Positions 34,677 to 43,637 of a DNA stretch of 64,000 bases are shown here, one piece after another. This stretch comes from CAZSDP01 sp964605665 (GTDB lineage Bacteria; Planctomycetota; UBA8108; UBA1146). The notes under the pieces were generated by a model, which ran no database searches, was not told the DNA's origin, and saw only the letters and a program-made list of their open reading frames with translations. Position 1 is the first letter of the stretch. Every line of letters starts with the position of its first letter. Location: assembly GCA_964605665.1 (NCBI GenBank), contig CAZSDP010000006.1, positions 62,001-126,000 of the forward strand. The letters run 5' to 3'. The position numbers and the translations under genes were made by a program.

Positions 34677-35363
34677 GTGCTTCTCAGCGTCCAGAATCTC
34701 AAGAAGTCGTTCCGAGATCCCGATGGTGCCACCTTGTCGGTCGTCGACGTTCCGAGCTTTCACCTGGGGGTGGGGGAGCAGGTGGGGTTGCGTGGTACGA
34801 GCGGTTCGGGGAAGACCACCTTTCTGCACCTGATTGCGGGGATTCTTCGAGCAGATGCCGGGGAGATCTCAATTTCTGGGGAACCGGTGAGTCGGTGGCC
34901 CGAGGCGAAGCGTGACACCTTCCGAGCGACCTATATCGGTTATGTCTACCAGTCCTTTCATCTTCTACCTGGGTACACCGCGCTCGAAAACGTCCTGGTC
35001 GGGATGATGTTCGGACCAGGGGCGGATCGTGATCGAGCGCGAGATTTACTCGCTTCTCTCGGTCTGGCAGATCGGATGGAGCATCGGCCTCGCCAACTCT
35101 CGATCGGACAGCAGCAGAGAGTTGCCCTCGCTCGAGCGCTCGCCCATCGCCCAAAGCTCATTCTCGCCGATGAACCGACCGGCAATCTCGATCCTCGTCA
35201 CGCTGGCGAAGCGATGGAGCGGATCCGAGAGAGTTGTCGCGAAGAAGGTGCCGCGTTGCTGCTGGTGAGTCACGATCCGCAACTTCTCGACGGGTTCGAT
35301 CGATTGGAAGAGTGGTCCGAAGTCAACCGTGCATTCGAGACCACGGGTGGAGGTGAGTCTTGA
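34677..35363 (+). CDS. ABC transporter ATP-binding protein, LolD/MacB type
   Basis: The 228-residue ATPase shows Walker A GTSGSGKTT (about residues 42-50), Q-loop YVYQSFHLLP, signature LSIGQQQRVALARAL, Walker B LILADEPTGNLD and the switch His in LLVSHD. The sequence is of the LolD/MacB group that pairs with FtsX-type permeases. The start is a GTG. The stop overlaps the permease start by four bases. Downstream a His-rich lipoprotein and a DUF3299 protein follow, which points to a zinc-related importer (Zrg-like) rather than lipoprotein sorting. Confidence 0.9.
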   Translation: MLLSVQNLKKSFRDPDGATLSVVDVPSFHLGVGEQVGLRGTSGSGKTTFLHLIAGILRADAGEISISGEPVSRWPEAKRDTFRATYIGYVYQSFHLLPGYTALENVLVGMMFGPGADRDRARDLLASLGLADRMEHRPRQLSIGQQQRVALARALAHRPKLILADEPTGNLDPRHAGEAMERIRESCREEGAALLLVSHDPQLLDGFDRLEEWSEVNRAFETTGGGES

Positions 35364-36619
35364 AAGCTCTCACCCTTCTGGTCACGAAGAGTCTTCGGGA
35401 GCATCTGCTGTCGTCGATGGTGACGATTCTCTCGATCGGGCTTGGTTGTGGCCTCACCATGGCTGTTTACGTGGTGACTTCACAAGCGAAGGATGCGTTC
35501 ACCGGGGGAGAAATCGGATATGACGCGGTTCTCGGTGCGCGAGGCAGTCCCCTGCAACTGGTCTTGAACACGATTTTTCATCTGGAGACATCTCCCGGGA
35601 ACATCCCTTGGACGATGTACGAAGAGCTCTCCGCTGATCCACGGATCGCGTTGTCGGTTCCATATGCGGTCGGAGACAACTGGCGCGGTTACCGGATCGT
35701 GGGAACCACCCCTGAAATGTTCACCGAGTTGGAATTCAGGTCGGGAGAGAATTATCAGCCTCGGGATGGGGGAAGCCGGTTCTTTCTCGACACAAATCCA
35801 GAGGCGGTCATCGGAAGCCGGGTAGCCCAGGAGACGGGACTCGATGTGGGGAGCACGTTCCATCCTTACCATGGCATTGAATTCGATGAGCGAGCAAAAC
35901 ATGAAGAGATGTACACGGTCGTTGGAGTCCTCGCTCCGACAAACACTCCATCCGATCGGGTGATCTGGATCCCCATCGAGGGGATTTTCCGTCTCGGTGG
36001 GCATGTCTTGAGAGGGAGTGGAGAGGCGTATCGCCCGCAGGCGAACGTCGAGATTCCCGACGAGCACAAAGAGATCAGCGCGGTGATGCTGAAGTTTGCG
36101 GATCCCAAAGCTGGATTCCACCTCGACCAACAGATCAACAAGCAGGGCAAGGTCGCGACCTTAGCTTGGCCGATCGGCGCTTCGATGGCTCAGCTCTTTC
36201 AAAAGGTCGGCTGGATCACCCGGATCTTGGAGTTGATCGCGATCTTGGTGGTAGTGGTGGCCGCCGGGACGATCCTCGCCAGTATCACCAATACCATGCG
36301 AGAGCGAAGAAGAGAGTTTGCGATTCTGCGAGCGCTGGGCGCACGTCGATCGACGGTGTTCTCGGCAATTCTCGCTGAATCAACGACTTTGGCTGGATTG
36401 GGCGCGCTCGTCGGTTTCGGAATGTATTTGGCCATCTTGATGGGAGCTGCTTGGGCGGTGAGAGCGCAGACCGGAGTCGTGCTCGAACTCGATCAGTTCC
36501 ACCTCGCCTTGATTGCGGTGCCGGCGGGTGTGATCATCTTAGGTGCGGCGGCGGGCTTGATTCCGGCGAGAGCTGCCTACTCGACCGACGTCGCGACCAA
36601 CTTGACCGCTGGCAGTTAG
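35360..36619 (+). CDS. FtsX-family ABC transporter permease
   Basis: The 419-residue protein has an N-terminal membrane helix (about 20-42, VTILSIGLGCGLTMAVYVV), a large periplasmic domain (45-280), and three C-terminal helices (290-310, 330-360, 380-405) with the family motif TMRERRREFAILRALGARRS between them. This is the MacB/FtsX topology, in which periplasmic domain movement is driven by the cytoplasmic ATPase. The start is a TTG overlapping the ATPase stop (TTGA). The periplasmic domain is of the kind found beside ZrgA/DUF3299 genes. Confidence 0.88.
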   Translation: MKALTLLVTKSLREHLLSSMVTILSIGLGCGLTMAVYVVTSQAKDAFTGGEIGYDAVLGARGSPLQLVLNTIFHLETSPGNIPWTMYEELSADPRIALSVPYAVGDNWRGYRIVGTTPEMFTELEFRSGENYQPRDGGSRFFLDTNPEAVIGSRVAQETGLDVGSTFHPYHGIEFDERAKHEEMYTVVGVLAPTNTPSDRVIWIPIEGIFRLGGHVLRGSGEAYRPQANVEIPDEHKEISAVMLKFADPKAGFHLDQQINKQGKVATLAWPIGASMAQLFQKVGWITRILELIAILVVVVAAGTILASITNTMRERRREFAILRALGARRSTVFSAILAESTTLAGLGALVGFGMYLAILMGAAWAVRAQTGVVLELDQFHLALIAVPAGVIILGAAAGLIPARAAYSTDVATNLTAGS

Positions 36620-36643
36620 CTTGGATGGGATGGACCCTCGACG

Positions 36644-37210
36644 ATGAATCAGGAACATCATTTGAGACTTTCGATTTTGCCGATCACCCTCTTGCTGGTT
36701 TTTCTGACCGGTTGTGAGTCGAGGCACTCGCACGGGGACCACGACCACGACCATAGTCACGCGCATGACCATGACCATGATCACGAGCACAGCGGAGGTG
36801 GTCATGCCCACACCGCTCCGCACGGAGGTACGCTGGTGGTCTTAGGAGATCACTTTGCGCACCTCGAAATCGTTCACGATCGTGAGACCGGTCGATTGGA
36901 CGCGTATGTTCTCGATGCCGAGGCTGAGCGTGGAGTGAAGATCCCGAACCTCGAGCTCAGGTTTACCTACACGGCAGGCGATGAGATGGGATCCGCAGTC
37001 CTTCAGCCGGTGGAGAGCCAGTTGAGCGGTGAGAAGGCTGGAGATACGTCTCACTTTTCAGGGATGGTGACTGCGCTGAAGTCGTTGAGTCGCTTTCACC
37101 TGGTTCTAGAAGAGATTTCAGTCCGAGGGAGTGACTTTGAAGGAGTTTCTTTCGGCGTTCCCGAAGGAAATGAAGATCAGCACCGATCTGATCGCGACCA
37201 CGACCACTGA
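36644..37210 (+). CDS. His-rich metal-binding lipoprotein
   Basis: The 188-residue precursor has a lipoprotein signal ending LTGC (Cys24). Residues 28-60 are a dense His/Asp tract (HDHDHDHEHS) suited to bind zinc, and the C-terminus ends DRDHDH. The central domain (60-175) begins APHGGTLVVLGDHFAHLEIV, which also occurs in periplasmic zinc or copper chaperones. By position and His tract it resembles ZrgA of Vibrio zinc-regulated operons, though the fold match is inference. It lies 24 bases after the permease. Confidence 0.8.
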   Translation: MNQEHHLRLSILPITLLLVFLTGCESRHSHGDHDHDHSHAHDHDHDHEHSGGGHAHTAPHGGTLVVLGDHFAHLEIVHDRETGRLDAYVLDAEAERGVKIPNLELRFTYTAGDEMGSAVLQPVESQLSGEKAGDTSHFSGMVTALKSLSRFHLVLEEISVRGSDFEGVSFGVPEGNEDQHRSDRDHDH

Positions 37211-37347
37211 ACTCGAGCGAATTGGATGATGGAATCACGATGTTTTTGAACTGGACGAGTCGAGGGAGCAGCATTCAGGTTCGCCCACGAGGCCACTCAG
37301 GTGTCCTCAAAGGTGGCGATCCTGTCCAGTGTGCGGTAGAGCCCCCA

Positions 37348-38121
37348 ATGGGAATCTCGATCCCGACTCTTCGGTTCGGTGCCATGCTGATGCTTTTGGT
37401 CCTGGCGGGTTGCGACTCCTCGCCCGCCACGACGAATGGAACTCCGCTCGGACCACAAGGTGTTGCATTTGTCACTGAGACCGCAGTGGCAGAGACCTCG
37501 AAGCAGCTGACAGCCGCTGCTGTTGATCACTCGAGCGATGCTCCGCTACAGAAGAAGACAGGCCCTCTCGATTCAAGTTCGCTGGAGCCCGTTGCTGCCC
37601 CCGATCTGTCGGGACTGATTCCCACAAATCATGGAGCCCCAGGAGATTCAGGGAACAGCTCGGATCAGGGGAATGTCCAACTGCGAGAGCCAGACGAAGA
37701 TGGGGTGAGAAGCTTAAGTTTCAAGATATTGGCCTCCTTCGAGTACGAGGTGATCGATCCTCTCGAGATGCTCTCTGGTGACCAGCGAGAGGTTTCGAAT
37801 GAGATTCCGAGCAGTATCCAGGAGCTGACTGGAGAGCGCGTGAAGGTTGACGGGTACCTGATGCCGACGATCTTCGAAAGTGGTCGGGTTCAGGAGTTCT
37901 TATTGACCCGCAGCTACATCACCTGCTGTTTCGGGGACGTGCTCAATATGAATGAGGTCATCGACTGTGATATCGAAAAAGACCTCGAGGTGAGTTACTT
38001 CCTTTCGGGACAGCCGGTCACGGTGACTGGCTGGTTCGAAGTGGGAGAAAAAAAGAGTGAGTTTGGATATGTGGAAAGTATCTATCGGATGATCGTCGAG
38101 AAGGTGGAAGAACGGTGGTGA
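37348..38121 (+). CDS. DUF3299-like lipoprotein
   Basis: From the ATG at 37348 the product has 257 residues with a clean lipoprotein signal (RFGAMLMLLVLAGC, Cys22). A Ser/Pro-rich linker (25-120) leads to a C-terminal domain of about 130 residues with ERVKVDGYLMPT, EFLLTRSYITCCFGDVLNMN and VTGWFEVGEK, the pattern I associate with DUF3299. The paired Cys in TCCFG may bind metal. An upstream TTG/ATG (37222, 37240) would place 30-40 residues before the signal and is less likely. It is the last gene of the ABC/His-rich operon. Confidence 0.75.
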   Translation: MGISIPTLRFGAMLMLLVLAGCDSSPATTNGTPLGPQGVAFVTETAVAETSKQLTAAAVDHSSDAPLQKKTGPLDSSSLEPVAAPDLSGLIPTNHGAPGDSGNSSDQGNVQLREPDEDGVRSLSFKILASFEYEVIDPLEMLSGDQREVSNEIPSSIQELTGERVKVDGYLMPTIFESGRVQEFLLTRSYITCCFGDVLNMNEVIDCDIEKDLEVSYFLSGQPVTVTGWFEVGEKKSEFGYVESIYRMIVEKVEERW

Positions 38122-38309
38122 TTCCCGACCCCTTTTCGAGACAGCCCTTCCAGCCAACCCTCCGGTGACGAATCGCCTAAACATCGCATCGGCTGCCGAC
38201 GACACTTCTGTCGTGAGTGTTTTCCATCTTCGAGTTGTAATTTTTGGTGCTGCGGTGAACTGGTGTCACTTTGATGGGGTGTTTCAGCAAAGAAATGGCG
38301 TGTTTCATC

Positions 38310-38342
38310 AAAAAAACCGCCGCAATCGGAGATTGCGGCGGT
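38310..38342 (-). terminator. Rho-independent terminator of tRNA-Val
   Basis: Arms ACCGCCGCAATC (38316-38327 on the plus strand) and GATTGCGGCGGT (38331-38342) pair over 12 bases with a three-base loop. On the minus strand the helix is followed by seven T residues. It starts ten bases beyond the tRNA 3' end. Confidence 0.9.
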
Positions 38343-38351
38343 CACTGTTTC

Positions 38352-38428
38352 TGGTGGGCGATATAGGACTCGAACCTATGACCCCTAGCATGTCGAGCTA
38401 GTGCTCTAGCCAACTGAGCTAATCGCCC
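38352..38428 (-). tRNA. tRNA-Val (anticodon GAC), CCA encoded
   Basis: The minus strand folds into a complete cloverleaf of 77 bases: acceptor stem GGGCGAT/ATCGCCC, D-arm GCTC...GAGC, anticodon stem CTAGC/GCTAG with loop TCGACAT, variable loop GGGTC, T-arm ATAGG-TTCGAGT-CCTAT, discriminator A and encoded CCA. The anticodon GAC reads the Val codon GUC. Position 33 is C instead of the nearly invariant U, which is very unusual for an elongator tRNA. A terminator follows directly. Confidence 0.93.
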
Positions 38429-38616
38429 ACTGTTTTCTTGATGAGTGTTCTGAATGACTCTACTCACACGGTCGAAATCAAGAGTCTCGACCGCATTGTT
38501 CGAAAACAGCTCAGCCGGGGAGTCCCGACTGGACGGCGCAGTGTAGCAAAGCGCCTCCTGGCGACAAGACGACTTTGTCCCCGATTCCTAGAGATCGTCG
38601 TCAGGGAGCAGACTGC

Positions 38617-39933
38617 CTACTTCCCGAGCAATCGAGCGCACCAATCGAGGAGAGATCCACTGTTTTTGCTGACGTGCATTCCCAGCTCATTCAGAATCGA
38701 CTCCCCGAGAAGGCCGCTCGATTCGTGAACAATGAGGATTCCCAGGGCACTCGGTAGCAAGGCTAGGGTGACCCAGAAGAGCGAGGTCGAAGAATTGACC
38801 ACTTCTTTTTCAGCGACATTGGATCCAACTGGCTCGCTGGTCGGGACTCCACTCCCGGTGTAGGCACCCTCTTGCAGCCAAGGGCCACCCTCAGCGATCA
38901 GATGTTCCCCACTCGAGGCCGGGACAGGCCCGTTGCCGGTGAGCGGTGCGGGGGTGACGGCGGTTGTGGTACTTCCCAGTCGACTTGGCGTTTCTGCCGG
39001 ATGGACGGTTGCCGCCGACGATCGAGTCGTGTCAGCCGGTGTTGCGACATGGTGGGGAATCTCACGACTCGCTGATTCAACCACCGACTCGAGTCGACGC
39101 ATTTGCGGTGCTCGCCCTGGTGGTGGGCTTTGCTGGGGAACAGGATCGGTCGGGGATTTTTCCGCGACGACCGGGGACTCCGTCAAGATCGCCACCGACT
39201 CCCCAGGCGTCGAAGAGACTCCCCGCCCCGAGTTTTGAGGAGCAGAAGCGACCGGCGCTGTCGCGTTAGGGACCGATCGCGGTTGCGAAGTGGGTGAAGT
39301 GGTTCCTTGGGATGTGCCCACCGAACGCACCGTACCGCTGGGATCGAGGACCATCACCCCCTCACAGCGTGGGCACTTCAATCTGCTCTTCTTCATCGCT
39401 GGTTTGACGGAGAGACTCCCTGCGCAATGGAGACAATCGACCCGCCAACGCTCCGGCTCCTGATTGAGTGATCCGAGCATTCTCTGGGTCATGTCCATCA
39501 CGTCTTCATCGATGCTGGGAGACGATCCGATGCTGAGCGCGGTGCTTCCCGGCTTCGGCTGATTCGAAGGTGGACCGCTCTCTTGGAACCCAGCGGTCGA
39601 GTGGGTCTCAAAAGGAGCGCCTGGAGTCTCCGCTGCGGTCTTGGAGATCGTGCTCGAACCGGTCACTAACTTGAGTGAAGAAGGGGAGGATGCGGACGAT
39701 TTTACCTGATTCGATGCGATCGAGTCACTTGAGAACAGATCCAATTTCTCATTGGTTGCTCCCTGACCGGAGAGATCAACTCCGAGTCCGCTGGGGTCAT
39801 CGAGGAGTTGTAAACCTGAAGCTGGTTTTTGGGGAGACTCAGTTCCGGCGCAAGATGCGCACAGCATCTCTGAGCCGGAGCCGTGACTGCCTTGGGTGAT
39901 GTCCCCACAGTTGTCGCAGTATTGAAAGTCCAT
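38617..39933 (-). CDS. Zinc-ribbon protein with C-terminal membrane helix
   Basis: The 438-residue protein opens with a four-Cys ribbon (CDNCGDITQ...CASC, residues 6-29). A second one lies at about 167-190 (CLHCAGSL...CPRCEG). Between and after them is a long Ser/Pro/Thr-rich disordered region (about 200-370). A hydrophobic segment near 385-405 (LFWVTLALLPSALGILIV) could anchor it in the membrane. No enzyme domain is visible. Such modular ribbon proteins are common in planctomycete-like genomes, without known role. It lies 13 bases after the membrane protein gene at 39947. Confidence 0.75.
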   Translation of the reverse strand: MDFQYCDNCGDITQGSHGSGSEMLCASCAGTESPQKPASGLQLLDDPSGLGVDLSGQGATNEKLDLFSSDSIASNQVKSSASSPSSLKLVTGSSTISKTAAETPGAPFETHSTAGFQESGPPSNQPKPGSTALSIGSSPSIDEDVMDMTQRMLGSLNQEPERWRVDCLHCAGSLSVKPAMKKSRLKCPRCEGVMVLDPSGTVRSVGTSQGTTSPTSQPRSVPNATAPVASAPQNSGRGVSSTPGESVAILTESPVVAEKSPTDPVPQQSPPPGRAPQMRRLESVVESASREIPHHVATPADTTRSSAATVHPAETPSRLGSTTTAVTPAPLTGNGPVPASSGEHLIAEGGPWLQEGAYTGSGVPTSEPVGSNVAEKEVVNSSTSLFWVTLALLPSALGILIVHESSGLLGESILNELGMHVSKNSGSLLDWCARLLGK

Positions 39934-39946
39934 CCTGGTTTGTCCT

Positions 39947-40441
39947 TTAAAGGAAGTTCTGACCGTGGGTGAGTGCGATCACGATGCCGCAAAGACCCCC
40001 GTTGGTCAGAAGTGAACAGATCGAGCTTCCGCGTGACTCTGCCCGAATGAAGAGAAGTGTTGCTGCCAGCAAGCCAATGAACACTTGTAGAGTCGCGATC
40101 AGACCGAGGGCTCCCGCGAGCTTTTTCTCGGAGATTCCTTGGAACTGAAGGCAGAGCATGATGCAGCCACAGACGATGAGGGCTGATCCGAGGGAGATCC
40201 CCTGGAGCAACTGAGTGCGAGAGATGCGATCTCTCGTCGTATTTGGCATCAGGGCCCAAATGAACAAGACGAGTGAGACCAGGGCGATGCAAGTGTCGAC
40301 AATGTTGCCATAGAGGAGCGGAATCGCGAGTTCACTGAGAAGCCCCTCCTTGGAGCTGCCAAAGATCGAAACTCCCCCTGCGGCGTAGATGAGGAACCCG
40401 GCGAGTGCCAGGAGTACGAAGACCACTTTTTTCTTTTCCAT
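39947..40441 (-). CDS. Small membrane protein of unknown function
   Basis: The start at ATG 40441 gives 164 residues: a short basic N-terminus (MEKKKVV) and four hydrophobic segments (about 5-25, 45-65, 85-105, 110-130). A fifth, weaker stretch lies at the end. I recognise no family. An upstream ATG at 40474 would add 11 hydrophilic residues. It forms a two-gene minus-strand unit with the zinc-ribbon protein and is divergent from the btuC-like gene. Confidence 0.7.
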   Translation of the reverse strand: MEKKKVVFVLLALAGFLIYAAGGVSIFGSSKEGLLSELAIPLLYGNIVDTCIALVSLVLFIWALMPNTTRDRISRTQLLQGISLGSALIVCGCIMLCLQFQGISEKKLAGALGLIATLQVFIGLLAATLLFIRAESRGSSICSLLTNGGLCGIVIALTHGQNFL

Positions 40442-40660
40442 CGAGTATCCTGATTCGCTCCGGTGAGTTGGCATCGATTCAGTTCATGCCGACGGTATTC
40501 TGGGCGAGCACCGGGTTTGGTCGATGCTGGCCACTCCTTGATCTCCCGCTGCTTCCGGCTTTTGAGCAAAGAAAAGCGGAGTCACGGGGATGATGATTCG
40601 ACGCGCGACGAGCGGGATCTCCGCGGTTGGAGACCCTTCGGTTCGAAGATCGGCATCCAG

Positions 40661-41746
40661 ATGAAGAATACGACGCTGCTCGAAAATGCGTCAAATCGAG
40701 AGAAACACCTCGCCAGCCCAGTCGTGGGGGCCTTTTCAGGAGGGTCGCGCAGGGTTGCATTCACGCTCTATGGCGTGGGCCTTTCAGTGGCCATTTTGAG
40801 CCTCTCATTCGTGGGTCCTGGATTCAGTCCGCTGGAGGTCTGCCGAGGATTGTTCGACGACCCGATTCCGGCGATTGTTCACGACTGGTGGGACCTGAGA
40901 CTTCAGCGCCTTCTCTTTGCGGCGGCGATTGGCGGCGCCTTGGCTCTGGCAGGTGTCGCATTCCAAGCCGTCTTGAGAAATCCTCTGGCAGAGCCCTACA
41001 TCCTCGGGATTTCAAGTGGCGCGTCGGTGGGAGTGCTCTCCTCCGCTTGGTGGTGGGCAGGTTCTGCTCTCGCTGTTCCCGCATTCACCGGGGGGATCAC
41101 GGCATTGCTTCTTTTCATGGCGGCAGTGAAGTGGGCGAAAGCTCGCGACTCCGGGACACTCATTCTGACGGGCGCGGTTCTCAATGCGATTTTTGGCGCG
41201 CTCATTCTCTTGTTCTACTCATTCCTCTCCGGCTCTGCGATCTCAGGTGGGAGTCGTGTCGAGTTGGGACTGCACTGGGTGATGGGGAATCTGGGGCCAG
41301 AGCAATATCTGGGAAAGACCTGGGTGCGCGACATGTGGATCGTGCTCTCGATCGGATTGGTTACCTTGCTTCTCTCCGCTCGTTCTCTCGATCTACTCGT
41401 TTTGGGTGACGAGGAAGCTGCGGACCTCGGGGTGCGGCCAGAGCCGTTGCGGTGGTTGATTTTGGTGGGAGCGAGTTTGGTCACCGCTGCCGTCGTCGCT
41501 GCAGCCGGTCCGATCGGCTTCGTCGGGTTGATCGTTCCTCACACGGTGCGGCGGTTGCATGGATCTTCCCATCGACGCGTGATCCCCTTTGCTGTTCTCG
41601 CCGGTGCACTCTTCCTCATGGTTGCTGACACTCTGGCCCGACTGGCGATCGGAGGGCGCGTCCTCCCTGTTGGAGTGGTCACCGCACTCCTCGGTGGGCC
41701 CTTCTTCTTGGCGCTGTTGCGCCGTCGGCGAGGAGAGACTTCATGA
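40661..41746 (+). CDS. BtuC/FecCD-type ABC transporter permease
   Basis: The 361-residue permease has about ten hydrophobic segments and the family motifs RLQRLLFAAAIGGALALAGVAFQ, NPLAEPYILGISSGASVG, LILTGAVLNAIFGALI and GPIGFVGLIVPHTVRRLHG (each shown within 25 or fewer residues; the cytoplasmic loop is GPIGFVGLIVPH). Such permeases import cobalamin or ferric siderophores. The start ATG 40661 was chosen over upstream frames because homology starts soon after; no clear Shine-Dalgarno site is present. It overlaps the ATPase gene by four bases. Confidence 0.9.
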   Translation: MKNTTLLENASNREKHLASPVVGAFSGGSRRVAFTLYGVGLSVAILSLSFVGPGFSPLEVCRGLFDDPIPAIVHDWWDLRLQRLLFAAAIGGALALAGVAFQAVLRNPLAEPYILGISSGASVGVLSSAWWWAGSALAVPAFTGGITALLLFMAAVKWAKARDSGTLILTGAVLNAIFGALILLFYSFLSGSAISGGSRVELGLHWVMGNLGPEQYLGKTWVRDMWIVLSIGLVTLLLSARSLDLLVLGDEEAADLGVRPEPLRWLILVGASLVTAAVVAAAGPIGFVGLIVPHTVRRLHGSSHRRVIPFAVLAGALFLMVADTLARLAIGGRVLPVGVVTALLGGPFFLALLRRRRGETS

Positions 41747-42594
41747 GTCACTCCAAGCCGCAGAATGGATCCACGCATCGAGCCGGTGATGAAAGTTCAG
41801 AACCGATCGCACGAAGTCGACTTCACGCGACCGGATTCTCGGTTCGGCGGGGGGATCGTCCCCTCATTTCGGGGCTGAACTTGGATCTTCCCGGTGGCCA
41901 TTGCCTCGGTGTGATCGGTCCGAACGGTGCAGGAAAGAGCTCACTGCTCCTCGCTCTGCGGGGGCAGCTATTCAGCGAGGGAGGACTTAGCCTCGGCGAG
42001 CGAGATCCGCGACGTTGTCGAGCGGACGAAGTTGCTCGGACTGTCGCGGTCGTCCCGCAGCGAAATGAGTTCGCTTTTTCGATGCGTGTGGACGAGATGA
42101 TCCTCCTCGGGCGTGCTCCTTATCGTAAGCCGTGGCAAGGTTGGGGTGAGGAGGACCGTCGAGTGGCATGGCATTGGATGGAACGCCTCGGGCTTCAAGA
42201 ACTCGCCTCTCGTTCTGTGGATCAACTCTCCGGTGGAGAGCGACGACGCGTGTTCATCGCGAGAGCATTGGTTCAGGAGACTCCATTCTTGTTTCTCGAT
42301 GAGCCCCTCGCGGGGCTCGATCCTGCGGCTGCAGAAGAAATCGTGGAGTTACTAACTTCTTTGCGACAGCGACTGGAGCGAACTCAAGTCTTGGTTTTGC
42401 ACGATGTGTCTCGCGTGGGACGGCTCTGCGATCAAGTCCTCGGATTGGGGAGAGGCGGTATCGAGTTCACCGGGGTTCCCGGTGGCGATTTACAGCCAGA
42501 TATGCTCGAGAATCTCTTTGGAATTCCCTGGCTGGAGGCGACTTCTCCAGGTGGGCAGCGCTCACTCATCCCGCGTGAAAGAGAGCAGAGATGA
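41743..42594 (+). CDS. BtuD/FecE-type ABC transporter ATP-binding protein
   Basis: The 283-residue ATPase has Walker A GPNGAGKSS (about residues 60-68), Q-loop AVVPQRNEF, signature QLSGGERRRVFIARAL, Walker B FLFLDEPLAGLD and switch His VLVLHD. About 25 extra hydrophilic residues precede the domain (MSHSKPQNGSTHRAGDESS). The start overlaps the permease stop (ATGA), and the stop overlaps the next gene the same way, so the three are translated as a tightly coupled importer unit. Confidence 0.92.
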   Translation: MSHSKPQNGSTHRAGDESSEPIARSRLHATGFSVRRGDRPLISGLNLDLPGGHCLGVIGPNGAGKSSLLLALRGQLFSEGGLSLGERDPRRCRADEVARTVAVVPQRNEFAFSMRVDEMILLGRAPYRKPWQGWGEEDRRVAWHWMERLGLQELASRSVDQLSGGERRRVFIARALVQETPFLFLDEPLAGLDPAAAEEIVELLTSLRQRLERTQVLVLHDVSRVGRLCDQVLGLGRGGIEFTGVPGGDLQPDMLENLFGIPWLEATSPGGQRSLIPREREQR

Positions 42595-43415
42595 ATCGTT
42601 CTCTGTGGCTCGGGCCAGTACTGCTCCTACTCTGCGGAGTTTGGTTATTGCGCGAGCCCGCTCGTGAATTTCAGGTGGTCGAAGGAACTGCGGCAAACCG
42701 GTTGGTTTCCCTCGCGCCGTCATTGACCGAGATCGTATTGGCGTTGGGGGGCAAAGACCGTTTGGTGGGAGTCACCGACTACTGCGAAGAAGTGGGTGAG
42801 GAGATTCCCCGCTTGGGTGGGCTGCAGTTCAATTTCGAACGCATCGTCGCGCTTCGACCCGATCGGGTTCTCGCCATCGAAACTCGTTCGCAAGCGGGAT
42901 TGCTTTCCGCTTTGACCGCGCGCGGGATTCCGGTCGAAGTCCTGCGAGCGGAATCGTTGACCGACATTCGGCACACGGTGATCGCATTGGGACTTTTACT
43001 CGAAGAGATGCCGAGAGCGGAGGAGTTGCTCGAGGAGCTGGAATCCGCGGTGGTCGTCGCTGATTTGGAGCCGGTCCCCGCAGTCTTCGTGATTCAACGC
43101 CAACCATTGATGGTTGCGGGTGGTGGAGCATTCGTCGAAGAAATGCTGAGGGCCGCGGGAATCCAAAATCTCTTCAGTGAGGAGAGCTGGAGTTATCGAC
43201 GTGTCGAATTGGAGCGGTTGATCGAACTCGACCCTGTCTTGATTTTGGACGCTTCTTATCTTGCCACCGACCCTCACGCCTTCTGGGGGCGCTTCGATCG
43301 TCTGCAGGCGGTTCGAAGTGACGGAGTGGTTTCATTTCCCCCCGTTCAGCCCGGCCTGCAGATCCCCGAGTGGGTGGAGCAGCTTCGCGAGATCGCCTCG
43401 ACAAGGCGCCCGTGA
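42591..43415 (+). CDS. BtuF-type periplasmic binding protein
   Basis: The 274-residue protein has an N-terminal hydrophobic segment (SLWLGPVLLLLCGVWLL) without a convincing lipobox, then the two-lobed class III fold: RLVSLAPSLTEIVLALGGKDRLVGV, TDYCEEVGEEIPRLGG, ALRPDRVLAI and GIPVEVLRAESLTDI (quoted in parts). This pattern is that of cobalamin-binding BtuF and close relatives; siderophore binding is possible. Together with the two preceding genes it forms a complete importer. No TonB receptor or cobalamin riboswitch was recognised near it. Confidence 0.85.
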   Translation: MNRSLWLGPVLLLLCGVWLLREPAREFQVVEGTAANRLVSLAPSLTEIVLALGGKDRLVGVTDYCEEVGEEIPRLGGLQFNFERIVALRPDRVLAIETRSQAGLLSALTARGIPVEVLRAESLTDIRHTVIALGLLLEEMPRAEELLEELESAVVVADLEPVPAVFVIQRQPLMVAGGGAFVEEMLRAAGIQNLFSEESWSYRRVELERLIELDPVLILDASYLATDPHAFWGRFDRLQAVRSDGVVSFPPVQPGLQIPEWVEQLREIASTRRP

Positions 43416-43579
43416 GGAGAGCGTGGTAGGCTGGAGAAGGGGAGCGCTCTTGAGATTTGAGAGTGCTTCGCAGCGATCGGCTCACTGGCGAGGTCTACGC
43501 CTTCAGAGTTCTCTCTGAATCGATCGCAGCGGCGATGATGGAGTGAGCTGGGGCGGATGTTGCTCTGTGCCCACCGTCT

Positions 43580-43609
43580 TCGGAGCACGGAGTTTCGGAG
43601 CACGGAGTC
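43580..43609 (+). repeat. 15-bp tandem duplication in leader
   Basis: TTCGGAGCACGGAGT occurs twice head to tail (43580-43594, 43595-43609) without mismatch, 28 bases upstream of the start codon of the following gene. Confidence 0.9.
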
Positions 43610-43637
43610 ATACTCGAGTTTGGGGAGGAACAATTCG

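Noticed and set aside
40442..40660. Cobalamin riboswitch before the btuC-like gene
   Set aside because: A GGCCACT block near 40528 recalls part of the B12 box, but the other conserved blocks are absent or out of order.
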